In this document: piece by piece, positions 7,378-16,978 of the stretch
How the letters are laid out: every line of letters begins with the position of its first letter
Numbering within the stretch: the stretch's first letter is position 1
Assembly (NCBI GenBank): GCA_015060865.1
Contig: SUXS01000003.1
Location: forward strand, 62,001 to 126,000
Length of the DNA stretch: 64,000 bases
Direction: 5' to 3'
Source of the DNA: Bacteroidales bacterium
GTDB lineage: Bacteria; Bacteroidota; Bacteroidia; Bacteroidales; Bacteroidaceae
Program-made: the position numbers and the translations under genes
The notes under the pieces: model-generated
Databases searched by the model: none
What the model was told of the DNA's origin: nothing
The model's input: the letters and a program-made list of their open reading frames with translations, nothing else

Positions 7378-9846
7378 ATGCAATGGTACGTTGATGTCAT
7401 ATTGCCTCTGCCGTTAGCTGGTAGTTTTACCTATCAGCTACCAGAAGTGTATGCCCATACTGTACAAGCAGGAAGCAGGGTAGTAGTACAGTTTGGTGCC
7501 AAGCGGTATTACACGGCAATAGTAATGCGAAAGCATACTGACAAGCCGCAAGGGGAATATGAAATAAAGGAGATAAGCGAAGTCCTCGATGCACAACCGA
7601 TAGTACTACCCCTTCAGCTGCAGCTGTGGCAATGGATAGCCGACTATTACATGTGTACAATAGGGGATGTATACAAAGCAGCTCTCCCCTCAGGACTGAA
7701 AATAGAGAGCGAGACCGTAGTGGAGCTCAACAGAGACTTTGTGGCCGATGCTCCGCTCCGCGAGAAGGAACAGAAGATCCTTGACTCCCTGTCAATCAAC
7801 CCCAGACAGCGAATACTACAACTGCTAAAGGATTGCGGACTAAAGAATGGGATGCACACCATCAAGTCACTACTCGATAAGGAAGCGCTCTTTGTAGACG
7901 AGGCTCTGCGGCAAGGCTACAAGCCCAAGTGTGAGGTACGCGTACGATTGGCCGAAGCCTACCGCTCCGAGAAGGCCATCCATGAAGCTTTATCGTCACT
8001 GAAGCGTGCAGCCAAACAAAGGGCACTATTGCTTTGCTTGCTGGAACTGACAGATTCATCGGAACCACCCTATACTAACCGAAAAGAATTGTCCAGGAAT
8101 ACCCTTCTCCGCGAGAGCGGCATGAACGCCGCCATTCTGAACGGACTGATAGCCAAGGGGATCATAGAGTCTTACACGGTGGAGAAAGGACGCCTGACGG
8201 CAATAGAAGATGAGAATCTACACCTCAACAAGCTCAATGAGCCGCAGCAACGGGCTTTTGATGAGATCAATACAGCCTGGCAACAACACTATGTATGCCT
8301 GCTCCATGGTGTCACCTCAAGCGGAAAGACGGAGGTATATACCCATCTCATCCAACAGCAGCTTGCACAAGGCAAGCAGGTATTGTATCTCGTACCTGAG
8401 ATAGCCCTCACCAAGCAGATGACCGATAGGCTACGCAGTGCTTTCGGATCGCGGCTTGGTGTATACCATTCCAAGTTCTCCGATGCCGAAAGGGTTGAGA
8501 TATGGAACAGGCAGCTGACCGACCATCCTTACGACGTGATATTAGGCGTACGCTCCTCTGTATTTCTCCCTTTTCAAAGGTTGGGACTGGTCATCGTAGA
8601 CGAGGAGCACGAAGCCACCTATAAGCAACAGGATCCTGCGCCACGTTATCATGCCCGCAGCGTAGCCATAATGTTGGGCTCATACCATAAGGGAAAGGTG
8701 CTTTTGGGTACTGCCACTCCCTCTATCGAAAGCTACTACAACGCCTGCAGCAACAAGTACGGATTAGTACAGATAACCGAACGCTACAAGCAGGTGAAAT
8801 TGCCGCTCATCGAGGTCGTAAACCTAAAAGAGGAGTATCGCAAGAAGAGGATGTATGGTCCTTTCTCCACGCTACTATATCAGTCCATGAACGATGCCCT
8901 TCAGCAAGGCAAGCAAGTCATTCTGTTCCAGAACCGAAGGGGGTATGCCCCCATGCTCGAGTGTGCTGCCTGTGGCTGGGTGCCCCGTTGCGACCGCTGC
9001 GACGTCAGTCTGACCTATCATCACGACATGCACCGGCTAGTATGCCATTATTGTGGCAACGTGTACAATGTACCGGTCAAATGCCCCTCATGTAGCACGC
9101 AGACATTGGCTAAGCGAGGAATGGGTACCGAGCGCATTGAGGAAGAGGTCAGACACTTTTTCCCGAAGGCTCGTGTTGTGCGTATGGACCTTGACACCAC
9201 ACGGGCCAAAACCGCCTACGAGAAAATCCTTACAGACTTTCAAGAAGGGCGCACCGATGTCCTCGTGGGCACACAGATGCTATCCAAGGGGCTTGATTTC
9301 GACAATGTACACGTAGTGGGCATTGTCAATGCTGACGGCATGCTCAACTATCCCGATTTCCGTTCTTTTGAACGCTCGTTTCAACTGATGGCACAGGTAG
9401 CCGGGCGTGCCGGAAGACGCGACACACAAGGCCTTGTGGTGCTGCAGACCAAGAATGTGGAGCTACCCGTCATCCATCAGGTAGCTACCCATGACTATGC
9501 CGGACTTTATACCGATCAGGCTACAGAGCGTGAACTGTTCCGCTACCCACCCTTCTGCCGCTTAATCTACATATATGTAAAGGGACGCGACGAACAGGCT
9601 GTAGTCCATGCAGCCGATGCCATGGCACAGGGAATACGTAGTAGCCTTGCTGATCGAGTATTGGGACCCGAGCCACCAGCTATAGCACGCATGCATGCTC
9701 TCCACATCCGCAAGATAATGCTCAAGGTAGAGCCTGCATTAGGCATCTCCCGCGTACGTCAATACCTATATGCCGTACAACACTCACTCGCTTCGCAAGG
9801 ATTATTGAATGGGGTAATGCTGTATTATGATGTAGACCCATGCTAA
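7378..9846 (+). CDS. priA: Primosomal protein N' (replication restart helicase PriA)
   Basis: A superfamily 2 DNA helicase of 822 residues that reloads the replisome at stalled forks. An N-terminal 3'-end-binding domain (about 1-110) precedes the Walker A motif GVTSSGKTE at residues 311-319 and the DEEH box at about 408-411. An eight-cysteine zinc-binding insert occupies about residues 528-575 (CAACGW, CDRCD, CHYCG, CPSC). Helicase motif VI appears as QVAGRAGR. Length is typical for Bacteroidota. No clear promoter is seen in the 115-nt upstream gap beyond the terminator hairpin. Confidence 0.96.
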   Translation: MQWYVDVILPLPLAGSFTYQLPEVYAHTVQAGSRVVVQFGAKRYYTAIVMRKHTDKPQGEYEIKEISEVLDAQPIVLPLQLQLWQWIADYYMCTIGDVYKAALPSGLKIESETVVELNRDFVADAPLREKEQKILDSLSINPRQRILQLLKDCGLKNGMHTIKSLLDKEALFVDEALRQGYKPKCEVRVRLAEAYRSEKAIHEALSSLKRAAKQRALLLCLLELTDSSEPPYTNRKELSRNTLLRESGMNAAILNGLIAKGIIESYTVEKGRLTAIEDENLHLNKLNEPQQRAFDEINTAWQQHYVCLLHGVTSSGKTEVYTHLIQQQLAQGKQVLYLVPEIALTKQMTDRLRSAFGSRLGVYHSKFSDAERVEIWNRQLTDHPYDVILGVRSSVFLPFQRLGLVIVDEEHEATYKQQDPAPRYHARSVAIMLGSYHKGKVLLGTATPSIESYYNACSNKYGLVQITERYKQVKLPLIEVVNLKEEYRKKRMYGPFSTLLYQSMNDALQQGKQVILFQNRRGYAPMLECAACGWVPRCDRCDVSLTYHHDMHRLVCHYCGNVYNVPVKCPSCSTQTLAKRGMGTERIEEEVRHFFPKARVVRMDLDTTRAKTAYEKILTDFQEGRTDVLVGTQMLSKGLDFDNVHVVGIVNADGMLNYPDFRSFERSFQLMAQVAGRAGRRDTQGLVVLQTKNVELPVIHQVATHDYAGLYTDQATERELFRYPPFCRLIYIYVKGRDEQAVVHAADAMAQGIRSSLADRVLGPEPPAIARMHALHIRKIMLKVEPALGISRVRQYLYAVQHSLASQGLLNGVMLYYDVDPC

Positions 9847-9949
9847 CACACCCTGCACCAACCTATAAGGTGACCTCTAAATAACCTTAAAAAACTGGAA
9901 TATGATGCTTCTTTGATAGCAGAGACTTTCCCATACACCCGTTTTTTCT

Positions 9950-9957
9950 TATCTTCG
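9950..9957 (+). promoter_or_regulatory. Possible -7 element very close to the TPR gene start
   Basis: TATCTTCG ends only 4 nt before ATG 9962. If used, the transcript would be leaderless or nearly so. The -33 position reads TTT rather than TTG, so the call is weak. Confidence 0.3.
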
Positions 9958-9961
9958 CATC

Positions 9962-10783
9962 ATGAAACGAGTCATCCTACTATGTTTGATTTGCCCAATG
10001 GTATTCCTGGCATTTGCACAGTCGCAAAATGAATGGGCCGACAAGGCATATACCTATATGGAGCAAGATAGTTTAGCACAAGCCGAGGATTGTTTCAAAC
10101 GGGCAATCGAAGCCTCTCCCACCAGCAAACAGAATGCCATGCTGCTCTCCAACCTCGGAGCAGTACAGTACAGGCGCGGATTATTGCACGAGGCCATAGA
10201 GTCCTATACACTCGCCCTCAACCATTCCCCCTTGGCTATACCGATTCTTATGGCACGCGCTACAGCCTATCTCGCTTTGGGCAATGATGCCAAAGCCTAT
10301 ACCGATCTCTGCAATGTACTTGACAAGGATAACAATCATGCCGATGCGCTCTACTATCGTGCTTTTGTATACACCAACCGACATGAATATGCCGCAGCCC
10401 GTGCCGACTATAAGCGCCTACTGGCATTAAAGCCCGATTACGAGAATGGCCTGCTCGGTCTTGCCTTGCTTGACCAACGTGAGGGACGCCTACAGAGCGC
10501 CGAGTTGCAACTGACCACACTTGTGGAACGCCATCCGCTCAACCCCACCTATCTGCAAGCCAGGGCCAATGTACTTATCGAACGGGAACTCTACGATTTG
10601 GCTCTGCTCGATTTGGAGGCTGCTATAGCCTTACATCCCACTGATGCCTATATCTATATAGCGCGTGCTGAACTATACCTAAAGATGCAACGACGTACGG
10701 CCGCTAAGAACGACTTGAACAAGGCCGTTGCATTGGGATTTCCACGCCTCTCACTGAGCGAGCTTTACAAACAGTGCGAATAG
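9962..10783 (+). CDS. Secreted tetratricopeptide-repeat protein
   Basis: A protein of 273 residues with a signal peptide (about 1-20, cleavage after FAFA-Q). The rest is built of six or seven 34-residue TPR units, visible as repeats of the A-x-x-x-x-x-A-x-x-x-P pattern (YYRAFVYTNRHEYAAARADYKRLLAL, for instance, is one helix pair). TPR proteins of this kind are periplasmic scaffolds. Nothing identifies the partner. The gene is monocistronic, with a candidate -7 box almost touching the start codon. Confidence 0.8.
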   Translation: MKRVILLCLICPMVFLAFAQSQNEWADKAYTYMEQDSLAQAEDCFKRAIEASPTSKQNAMLLSNLGAVQYRRGLLHEAIESYTLALNHSPLAIPILMARATAYLALGNDAKAYTDLCNVLDKDNNHADALYYRAFVYTNRHEYAAARADYKRLLALKPDYENGLLGLALLDQREGRLQSAELQLTTLVERHPLNPTYLQARANVLIERELYDLALLDLEAAIALHPTDAYIYIARAELYLKMQRRTAAKNDLNKAVALGFPRLSLSELYKQCE

Positions 10784-10907
10784 GGTTTAGGAGGGTGTGA
10801 CAACAGACTTACCCTCCGGCAAGCTACTAAGAGATAGAGAATGGATAATTGGCCTGCCGAAAGGCAATTTTAAATTCCATCAACCCTCATCCATAATCCA
10901 TAAACCC

Positions 10908-11324
10908 TCAACCTAAAACACTAACCACTCTGCTGCCATCGGGCTGCTCCTCTATATTGACGCGCACGGTATCCTCGGGCAGGAGTTCCTCGATGAGTTC
11001 GGGCCACTCGATGAAGCAGAGTCCACGACCATAGAAATAGTCCTCGTAGCCCATGTCATACACCTCGGCCAGGCGCTTGATGCGGTAGAAGTCGAAGTGG
11101 TATATGGGTCGTCCCGATGGAGTGTCATACTCGTTCACGATGGCAAACGTCGGTGAGTTTACCGTGTCGGTCACGCCCATCGTTTCGCACAGGGCCTTTA
11201 CAAAGGTTGTCTTTCCGGCTCCCATAGAGCCATAGAAGGCAAATATCTTATTGTCGCCCATTTGGGCGATAAACTCCTGCGCTGCGTCGGCAAGGCCTTC
11301 TATGCCTTTTATGATAATCTCCAT
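10908..11324 (-). CDS. tsaE: tRNA threonylcarbamoyladenosine biosynthesis ATPase TsaE
   Basis: A cytoplasmic P-loop ATPase of 138 residues that works with TsaB and TsaD in t6A37 tRNA modification. Walker A is GSMGAGKTT at about residues 33-41, followed by the family motif SPTFAIVNEY. The W-containing FIEWPE segment is near the C-terminus. It is the last gene of the minus-strand aroA-porX block and lies 18 nt downstream of porX, so the two are probably co-transcribed. Length and motifs are normal. Confidence 0.93.
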   Translation of the reverse strand: MEIIIKGIEGLADAAQEFIAQMGDNKIFAFYGSMGAGKTTFVKALCETMGVTDTVNSPTFAIVNEYDTPSGRPIYHFDFYRIKRLAEVYDMGYEDYFYGRGLCFIEWPELIEELLPEDTVRVNIEEQPDGSRVVSVLG

Positions 11325-11342
11325 AATATCAATCTGCGGATT

Positions 11343-12968
11343 TTAGGTTCTTTTCTTCGGTGTCAATGTCACCAGCGGCACTATCATCTCTTCCATGGAT
11401 ATGCCTCCGTGCTGGAAGGTGTCGCGGTAGTACGATACGTAGTGGTTATAGTTGTTGGGGTATGCGAAGAAACTGTCGCCCCAGGCAAAGATATACGCCG
11501 TGCTCACATTGGGCGAGGGTAGCAATACCTTACGGGGATCCTTGATTTCGTATACTTCGCGTGCGTTGTAGCCGAGGTTCTTGCCCAGTTTGTAGCGCAG
11601 GTTGGTATTCACGTTGCGGTCGCCCACCACCTTGATGGGATTGTTCACGCGTATGCTGCCATGGTCTGTCGTGATTACCACCTTGTAGTCGCTTTCGGCG
11701 AGCATGGTGAAGAATTCGCGTAGGGGCGAGTGGCGAAACCACGTCGTCGTCACCGAGCGGTATGCAGCTTCGTCGGCTGCCAGTTCGCGCAGTGTCTTCG
11801 ACTCGGTGCGGGCATGGCTCAACAGGTCGATGAAGTTGACCACCACCACGTTGAGGTCGTAGTTGGCCAATTGGCGAAACTGCGTTACCAGCCGCTCGGC
11901 GCCCTGTGCGTCGTTGATCTTGTGGTACGAGAAGGTGTCGTGGCGGCGGTAGCGGTCTATCTGTGTCTGTATGAGTGGTGCCTCGTTGAGGTTCTTGCCC
12001 TCCTCTTCATCTTCGTCGACCCACAGTTCGGGAAACATCTCGGCAATCTTGTTGGGCATGAGTCCCGAGAATATGGCATTGCGGGCATATTGCGTGGCAG
12101 TGGGCAGGATGCTGTAGTAGAGTTCTTCGTCGAAGGCAAACTCCCCGCTCAGCTCATGGCTGATGACCTTCCACTGGTCGTAGCGGAAGTTGTCAAACAC
12201 GATGAGCACCACCTTCTCCTTTTGGTCGAGTAGGGGAAATATGCGGTCGCGGAAGAGGTGAGGCGAGAGTAAGGGTTGGCCTCCCCCTTGCCCCTCCCGA
12301 GGAGGGGTGACTGATGTACCGCGAGGACTGGAAGCTCCCCCTCGGGGGGAGTTGAGGAGGCTGAACCATCCCTCGTAGTTTCTTCTTATATACTTGGCAA
12401 AGAGGTTGTTGGCCTCCTCCTTCTGCATGCGCAGCATCTCGCTCATGTTGTTGTCGGCATGCTCCAGCTCCAGCTCCCAGTGCACGAGTGTCTTGTATAC
12501 CTCTATCCAGTCGTTGTGCGATACCGCATCATTGATCTGCATGGCTATGCGCCCCATGTTTTGCTGATAGTTGGTATTGGTAGTCTCGGTGATGATATCC
12601 TTCTTATGGATATTCTTTTTCAGGGTGAGCAGTATCTGGTTAGGGTTGACGGGCTTGATGAGGTAGTCGGCAATCTTGGCGCCGATGGCCTGGTTCATGA
12701 TGTTCTCCTCCTCGCTCTTGGTCACCATCACCACGGGCACTGTGGGCTGCACCTCCTTGATGAGCGATAGCGTCTCCAGTCCCGTGAGGCCCGGCATGTT
12801 CTCGTCGAGCAGTATGAGGTCGTATACCCGTTCGCGGCAGCGGTCCAGCGCGTCGCGTCCGTTCGTAGCGGTGTCTACCTCGTACTCCTTCCCCTTGAGG
12901 AAGAGGATATGGGCACGCAGCAGCTCTATCTCGTCGTCAATCCAAAGTAATGTACCGTTCTTAGCCAT
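11343..12968 (-). CDS. porX: PorX-type response regulator with PglZ phosphatase domain, carrying an in-frame repeat insert
   Basis: A cytoplasmic two-component protein of 541 residues. A receiver domain spans residues 1-120, with acidic pocket D11/D12, phospho-acceptor D55 and K105. A helical linker precedes a C-terminal PglZ (alkaline phosphatase superfamily) domain with VFDNFRYDQW and TTDHGS metal-site motifs. In Porphyromonas the homologue controls type IX secretion; here that is inference, because no secretion core genes are in view. Start ATG 12968 gives the canonical MAKNGTLLWIDDE. Oddity: residues ~204-231 (Pro/Gly/Arg-rich, SPRGGASSPRG) are encoded by a GC-rich palindromic repeat that keeps the frame. 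Confidence 0.88.
   Translation of the reverse strand: MAKNGTLLWIDDEIELLRAHILFLKGKEYEVDTATNGRDALDRCRERVYDLILLDENMPGLTGLETLSLIKEVQPTVPVVMVTKSEEENIMNQAIGAKIADYLIKPVNPNQILLTLKKNIHKKDIITETTNTNYQQNMGRIAMQINDAVSHNDWIEVYKTLVHWELELEHADNNMSEMLRMQKEEANNLFAKYIRRNYEGWFSLLNSPRGGASSPRGTSVTPPREGQGGGQPLLSPHLFRDRIFPLLDQKEKVVLIVFDNFRYDQWKVISHELSGEFAFDEELYYSILPTATQYARNAIFSGLMPNKIAEMFPELWVDEDEEEGKNLNEAPLIQTQIDRYRRHDTFSYHKINDAQGAERLVTQFRQLANYDLNVVVVNFIDLLSHARTESKTLRELAADEAAYRSVTTTWFRHSPLREFFTMLAESDYKVVITTDHGSIRVNNPIKVVGDRNVNTNLRYKLGKNLGYNAREVYEIKDPRKVLLPSPNVSTAYIFAWGDSFFAYPNNYNHYVSYYRDTFQHGGISMEEMIVPLVTLTPKKRT
12278..12360. repeat. GC-rich palindromic repeat inserted in frame in porX
   Basis: Two palindromes, CCCCTCCCGAGGAGGGG (12291-12307) and CTCCCCCTCGGGGGGAG (12335-12351), lie near-symmetrically between CCTCC and GGAGG ends, giving an imperfect inverted repeat of about 83 bp. 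It is placed inside the coding sequence and translated as a Pro/Gly/Ser-rich loop. A related-looking element lies between genes at 41512-41640. Confidence 0.7.
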
Positions 12969-13011
12969 AATTCTCAGTATCTGTTTTTGTCGCAAAGGAC
13001 ATTATGATGGG

Positions 13012-13449
13012 TTACAGCTGCATCTTGTATATGTTCGTCTCCTTGGGCTCAAAACCCATCGAGCGGTACAGTGCATTGGCTGCCACACGCTTGGGATTCG
13101 AGGTCAGCATAAGTGTCTGCAGCTTCCTCTCGCGGGCAAGTCCTATGGCATAGTCTACCAGCTTACGCCCCAATGCCTTGCCACGGTACGCCTCGTCCAC
13201 GACCACATCCTCAATCCACCCTCGCTTGCCTGTAGGACTCACACAACTGTTTAGCGTGAGCATCCCCACCACTTGCGCTTGGCTATCTGTCAGCAAGCAC
13301 AGGTCGCTACACGAATCCTCTATCAGTGCCCGGTACATGTCGGGCGTGAAGGTGATGTCGCGTGTGGTGAGTTGCGTGAACAGTCGCACCACCGCATGGT
13401 AGTGCTGCTCGTCAAAGGTCGTAGGGACAATAATCGTGAACTCTTCCAT
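13012..13449 (-). CDS. GNAT family N-acetyltransferase
   Basis: A cytoplasmic acetyl-CoA-dependent acyltransferase of 145 residues. The acetyl-CoA-binding motif appears as DEAYRGKALGRKLV, preceded by strand IEDVVV, and the C-terminal part has the conserved NPKRVAANALYRSMGFE (Asn, Ala-x-x-x-Tyr, Gly-Phe). The acceptor substrate cannot be predicted. It lies 43 nt upstream of porX and 108 nt downstream of the PorW-like gene, all on the minus strand. Confidence 0.85.
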   Translation of the reverse strand: MEEFTIIVPTTFDEQHYHAVVRLFTQLTTRDITFTPDMYRALIEDSCSDLCLLTDSQAQVVGMLTLNSCVSPTGKRGWIEDVVVDEAYRGKALGRKLVDYAIGLARERKLQTLMLTSNPKRVAANALYRSMGFEPKETNIYKMQL

Positions 13450-13557
13450 AATCTCCTTGCATTTACCTCGCGAAGATACGAATTTATCGGCAAAGCATAC
13501 GTTTATTTATGGTAAAAGTTCATAAATACTCGTCAACCTGAATGCAAGGAATGATTA

Positions 13558-16377
13558 CTACTCGAATATCACCTCATCGAGGCTACCTTCACCCTCGATG
13601 GTGTTGGGTAGGTCGGTGAAGTTCTGTTCGTAGAACTGGGTGTACTCGTCGATGCTGTAGTATTTGAGCAGCAGCTCCATGTTCTCGTCAGAGATGAGCA
13701 GGGCGCGTATGCCGCTGAGCTTGGTTGCCATCGCGGGGTCGGCATAGAGGGTGTGCATATATTGATAAGCCTCATCGAAGCTCGCCAATCCCTTCACATG
13801 GAGCATGCCTATGCCGCCCTGCTTCGAGGTGGAAATCTCGAAGTTGCGCACCATAAACTTGCCGAAGTTGTAGCGGGCAATCTCGAAGAGCAGCTGGTTC
13901 TCGTTCAGGGAACCCTCCTCGAAGGCCAGCACGAAGTTGTAGGGAGCCAGGCGCTCGGTACTGAAGGGTTGGCGCAGGCTGTCGGCCACGGCGGCTTCAC
14001 CACTTGTGGCCAGTCGGCGGCTCCAGATGCTTCCTAAGGTGCTCGAGGTGAGCAACCGGCCCTCCTGCAGACCTTGGGCGATGAGTCCGGCCAGCTCGCT
14101 GATCTCGTTTTGGGGATACTTGCTCACTATCTCCTTCAGCTGGTCGAGGAACGAGGATTGGTCGCCCTGCTGGAGGTCCGTCATGGCATTGAGGAACATG
14201 AACTTGGGTCGGTGTGCGCCGAGCGGGTACTTCTCGCCCGACAACGTGGCGTTGCTCTCTACCTCGCTATGTCGCCCGTCCATGTAGGCGGTGTAGGTGG
14301 CAGCGTAGAGCGAGTCCTCGATGTGCTTGCCATAGATGGCATTGATGGCATAATCGGGGTCGCTGATGGTGAGCGTGTAGTCGCTGTAGGGGAACTCGGT
14401 AAGCAGCAGCTGGCGATAGCGCTCGGCATCGTCCCAGCGCTTCCAACGCGAGTACATGAGATACATGTTATAGTAGAGCTCGTCGGTGCGGTCAAAGTCG
14501 GGGAACTGCGTGTTGAGGCGGTTCAGCGTGCGCTCGGCAAGGCCGAAGTCCTCGAGCTTGTCCTTGTAGATGACGCCGGCATTGAAGAGCGCCTCCTGCA
14601 GGATGGCATTCGACTCCGCCATCTGCTCCTCGCTGAAGGGTATCTGCTGCAGGTAGTACATGGGGTCGTGCGGGTCGGTCACGAGGCTGTCGGGCAGGGC
14701 CACGGCCGTGCTGTCCGAGGCGATGGAGTCGGTGCCCTCGGTGAGCTCTTCTTCCTCCTCATCGTAGTTGACCCCTTCGTAGGTCTCGTCGGCCAGCACC
14801 GACTTGTTGGCACGGCGCCAGTTATCCTCCAGCTTGCGGCGTCCCCATTTCTGCTGGAAGTCCTTCTTACCCTGCGCCACGAGCTGCGTGTTGTAGAAGT
14901 ACCACGACTTGTCGTTCGTGTTCGTAGCTCCGGGCGTGTTCATTTGCGGTCCCTTGGCCTGTGCGGCCCCCAGTGCCTCCTCGCGTTGGGCCATCAGGGC
15001 AGCCTCCTCTTCGGCCTTCTTGGCCTCCTCTTCTTGGCGGATGACCTCGGCGATGATGTTCTCTATCACCTTGTTCAGTTCCGCCTCGGGCAGTGTAGCG
15101 AGGTGCTGTAGACTATCTTGCAGGTCGATGGCTACGGTGTGCTCCACCAGTTCGTCGAGTATCGTGGAGCGGAGGTTCACCATGTCGTAGTCCTTATGCT
15201 CCTTGTCTACCAGGCCTATGGCCTCACCATAGCAGCGCTGTGCATCCACATATTTGGCTTGGTCCCAATAAATCTGTCCTAGTTGCAGCAGCAGGATGCC
15301 CTTCTCTATGCCGTTGCGGGTGCTTAGCTTGGCACCCTCCTCATACTCCTTCACGGCGTTCACCGTGTCGCGCTGTGCCAGGTGTATGTTGCCCATAGCG
15401 TAGTGCACCTGATCCAGGTAGTCCTTGTTGTTGGGGTCCTTTCCCATGCGTTTCAGCGTCTTCAGCATCTTGGCAGCATTGCTCCCGCTCACCGTCTCGG
15501 TCTGCTGTATGCGGGCGTTGAACTCCAGCTCGTAGGGTGGATTCTGCTTGATGGCCTTGTCGAACGCTTCGTAGGCCTGCTGCTTGTTGCCCAGGTGCTT
15601 GTGTATCTGTCCCAGGAGGTAATACTCGCGTGTCTTTTGCTTCTTGGTACGTCCCGGACGCTTCACCGCCCTCTCCAAGTAGGGCAATGCCTCGTCGAAA
15701 CGCTCCTGGCGTAGCAGGTGCGAGGCCATGATGGCGTCGTACTCCTCGGCCAGCTGGTAGGGTATGCTGTCGCGCCCCACCTGAGCGAGCAGGTTGTCAG
15801 CTTCGTAGTTCCACTCCAACTCGGCATAGCACTGCGCCATGCGCATGCGTGCCTCGGCTACAATCTTGGGATCCTCGCTGTAGAGGCGGGTGATGTAGGA
15901 GAAGGTGCTGGCAGCCTCCAAGAACTCACCCTTCTGGAACTGCGCCTTGCCCATGAGCATCCACGCATGGTGCAGGAAGGGGTTGTACTCCTTCTTGGCA
16001 TACCACAGCTTGTCCTTCTCGGTGAGTGTGCGTCCCGCCTTCTTCTTGGGTTTCTTTTTGATGGAGTGCAGCTTGATGGCCTTCTGCGACTTCTCTATCG
16101 CCTTGTCAAAGTTGCCGCCTCCCGCACTGCGCGTGCTCTCCTTGCTGACGGGGAAGAGCGGAATGATCTCCATGTAGTTGTCCTTGTGCGATTTCTCCTG
16201 TGCCGACACACCCTCCTTGTAGGCCTCGTGTCCATTGTGATACACGTTGAAGCGGGTCACAAACGCCTGGTAGAACCTCGACTGGGCCGTGTTCACCTTC
16301 GTGGAGCCGCATGCCGATAGCATGAGCAGCACCAGCATCATTGCCAGCGTATGTGTGTACCTCTTGTGCATAATCAA
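13558..16377 (-). CDS. PorW/SprE-like TPR lipoprotein
   Basis: A large lipoprotein of 939 residues. The signal peptide ends in lipobox LLMLSACGS (Cys about 24). The mature N-terminus contains TPR units (about 130-440) for tracking and adaptor contacts. A charged, low-complexity Glu/Ala helix (about 440-480) and an acidic stretch (YDEEEEEL) follow, then more helical repeats. Layout and length match the SprE/PorW proteins tied to gliding and type IX secretion in Bacteroidota, which are also found in species lacking that system. It lies in the same minus-strand run as PorX, the known regulator of that pathway, so a shared role is reasonable but inferred. A second in-frame ATG 6 nt downstream (16371) is equally plausible as the start. 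Confidence 0.78.
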   Translation of the reverse strand: MIMHKRYTHTLAMMLVLLMLSACGSTKVNTAQSRFYQAFVTRFNVYHNGHEAYKEGVSAQEKSHKDNYMEIIPLFPVSKESTRSAGGGNFDKAIEKSQKAIKLHSIKKKPKKKAGRTLTEKDKLWYAKKEYNPFLHHAWMLMGKAQFQKGEFLEAASTFSYITRLYSEDPKIVAEARMRMAQCYAELEWNYEADNLLAQVGRDSIPYQLAEEYDAIMASHLLRQERFDEALPYLERAVKRPGRTKKQKTREYYLLGQIHKHLGNKQQAYEAFDKAIKQNPPYELEFNARIQQTETVSGSNAAKMLKTLKRMGKDPNNKDYLDQVHYAMGNIHLAQRDTVNAVKEYEEGAKLSTRNGIEKGILLLQLGQIYWDQAKYVDAQRCYGEAIGLVDKEHKDYDMVNLRSTILDELVEHTVAIDLQDSLQHLATLPEAELNKVIENIIAEVIRQEEEAKKAEEEAALMAQREEALGAAQAKGPQMNTPGATNTNDKSWYFYNTQLVAQGKKDFQQKWGRRKLEDNWRRANKSVLADETYEGVNYDEEEEELTEGTDSIASDSTAVALPDSLVTDPHDPMYYLQQIPFSEEQMAESNAILQEALFNAGVIYKDKLEDFGLAERTLNRLNTQFPDFDRTDELYYNMYLMYSRWKRWDDAERYRQLLLTEFPYSDYTLTISDPDYAINAIYGKHIEDSLYAATYTAYMDGRHSEVESNATLSGEKYPLGAHRPKFMFLNAMTDLQQGDQSSFLDQLKEIVSKYPQNEISELAGLIAQGLQEGRLLTSSTLGSIWSRRLATSGEAAVADSLRQPFSTERLAPYNFVLAFEEGSLNENQLLFEIARYNFGKFMVRNFEISTSKQGGIGMLHVKGLASFDEAYQYMHTLYADPAMATKLSGIRALLISDENMELLLKYYSIDEYTQFYEQNFTDLPNTIEGEGSLDEVIFE

Positions 16378-16431
16378 TTTAAAAACTGATTTTTGCCCGC
16401 TTTATTGTGGCAGTGTGGGGATTCTTCCCGA

Positions 16432-16878
16432 TTATCGCCCCATGAGCATGAACAGCTCGTCCTTCAGCACATCGGGCAGGGCCACCTCGCGCAGCTCAAG
16501 GCTCTTGAGCCAGTCGTCAATCTCTTTGGGGTCCATCGTGTAGAGCACTTCGCGAAACTCCTCCACGGCCTCGTCATCATATTCGTCCGATGCCGTGCCG
16601 CGATAAGCGTCCAGCTCCTCATCGTCGAAATACTCGATGTCGGTGCGTAGGGCCCGCTTTATCTTGCCCTTCTCGCACACCTCATGCTCGCCGCAGCATT
16701 CATCATCATCATCGTCGGTGGCCGCTTCAGACTCGGGCGACACGGTGGTCACTACCTCTCCCGCTTCTGCTGTAGAGGGTATGGCGGCATCGCCATTCTT
16801 CTTCCTAAAGATTTGTCCTACCAGTGACAGCCCCACAAGGGCTGCCAGGAAAATTGCACTGTATATTGCTATGCTCAT
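16432..16878 (-). CDS. Conserved membrane-anchored acidic protein of unknown function
   Basis: A protein of 148 residues that I do not recognise by name. It has one N-terminal membrane segment (about 3-22), then a disordered Ala/Glu/Thr stretch with DDDDDECCGEHEVC, a Cys/His cluster that could bind metal. The C-terminal helical part reads YFDDEELDAYRG and REVLYTMDPKEIDDWLKSLE. It sits between aroA and the PorW-like gene on the same strand, 54 nt from the latter. The upstream gap to aroA is filled with short tandem repeats. Confidence 0.65.
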   Translation of the reverse strand: MSIAIYSAIFLAALVGLSLVGQIFRKKNGDAAIPSTAEAGEVVTTVSPESEAATDDDDDECCGEHEVCEKGKIKRALRTDIEYFDDEELDAYRGTASDEYDDEAVEEFREVLYTMDPKEIDDWLKSLELREVALPDVLKDELFMLMGR

Positions 16879-16978
16879 TTTGGTTGATGGTTGATGGTTG
16901 ATAGTTTATGGGTTATGGTTGAGGGTTGAGAGAACATCCGGATGGCAACTCCTAACTCCTAATTCCTAACTCCTAATT
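16879..16978. repeat. Short tandem repeat tract (GGTTGAT-type and TTAGGAG-type arrays)
   Basis: A run of GGTTGATG units (16881-16934) is followed by TCCGGATGGCAA and an array of CTCCTAA units (16948-16978). The same CCGGAnGGCAACTCCTAACTCC join occurs at 56178-56200, so this is one repeat family at several places. The last part is read as coding sequence by aroA. Confidence 0.7.

Noticed and set aside
14074..15111. A 345-codon open frame on the plus strand
   Set aside because: Antisense to the PorW-like gene; rich in Val/Leu/Gly/Glu with no motif and no start context.
16879..16978. Tandem repeats considered as a CRISPR array
   Set aside because: Units are 7-8 nt, contiguous and without unique spacers; no cas genes occur in the window.
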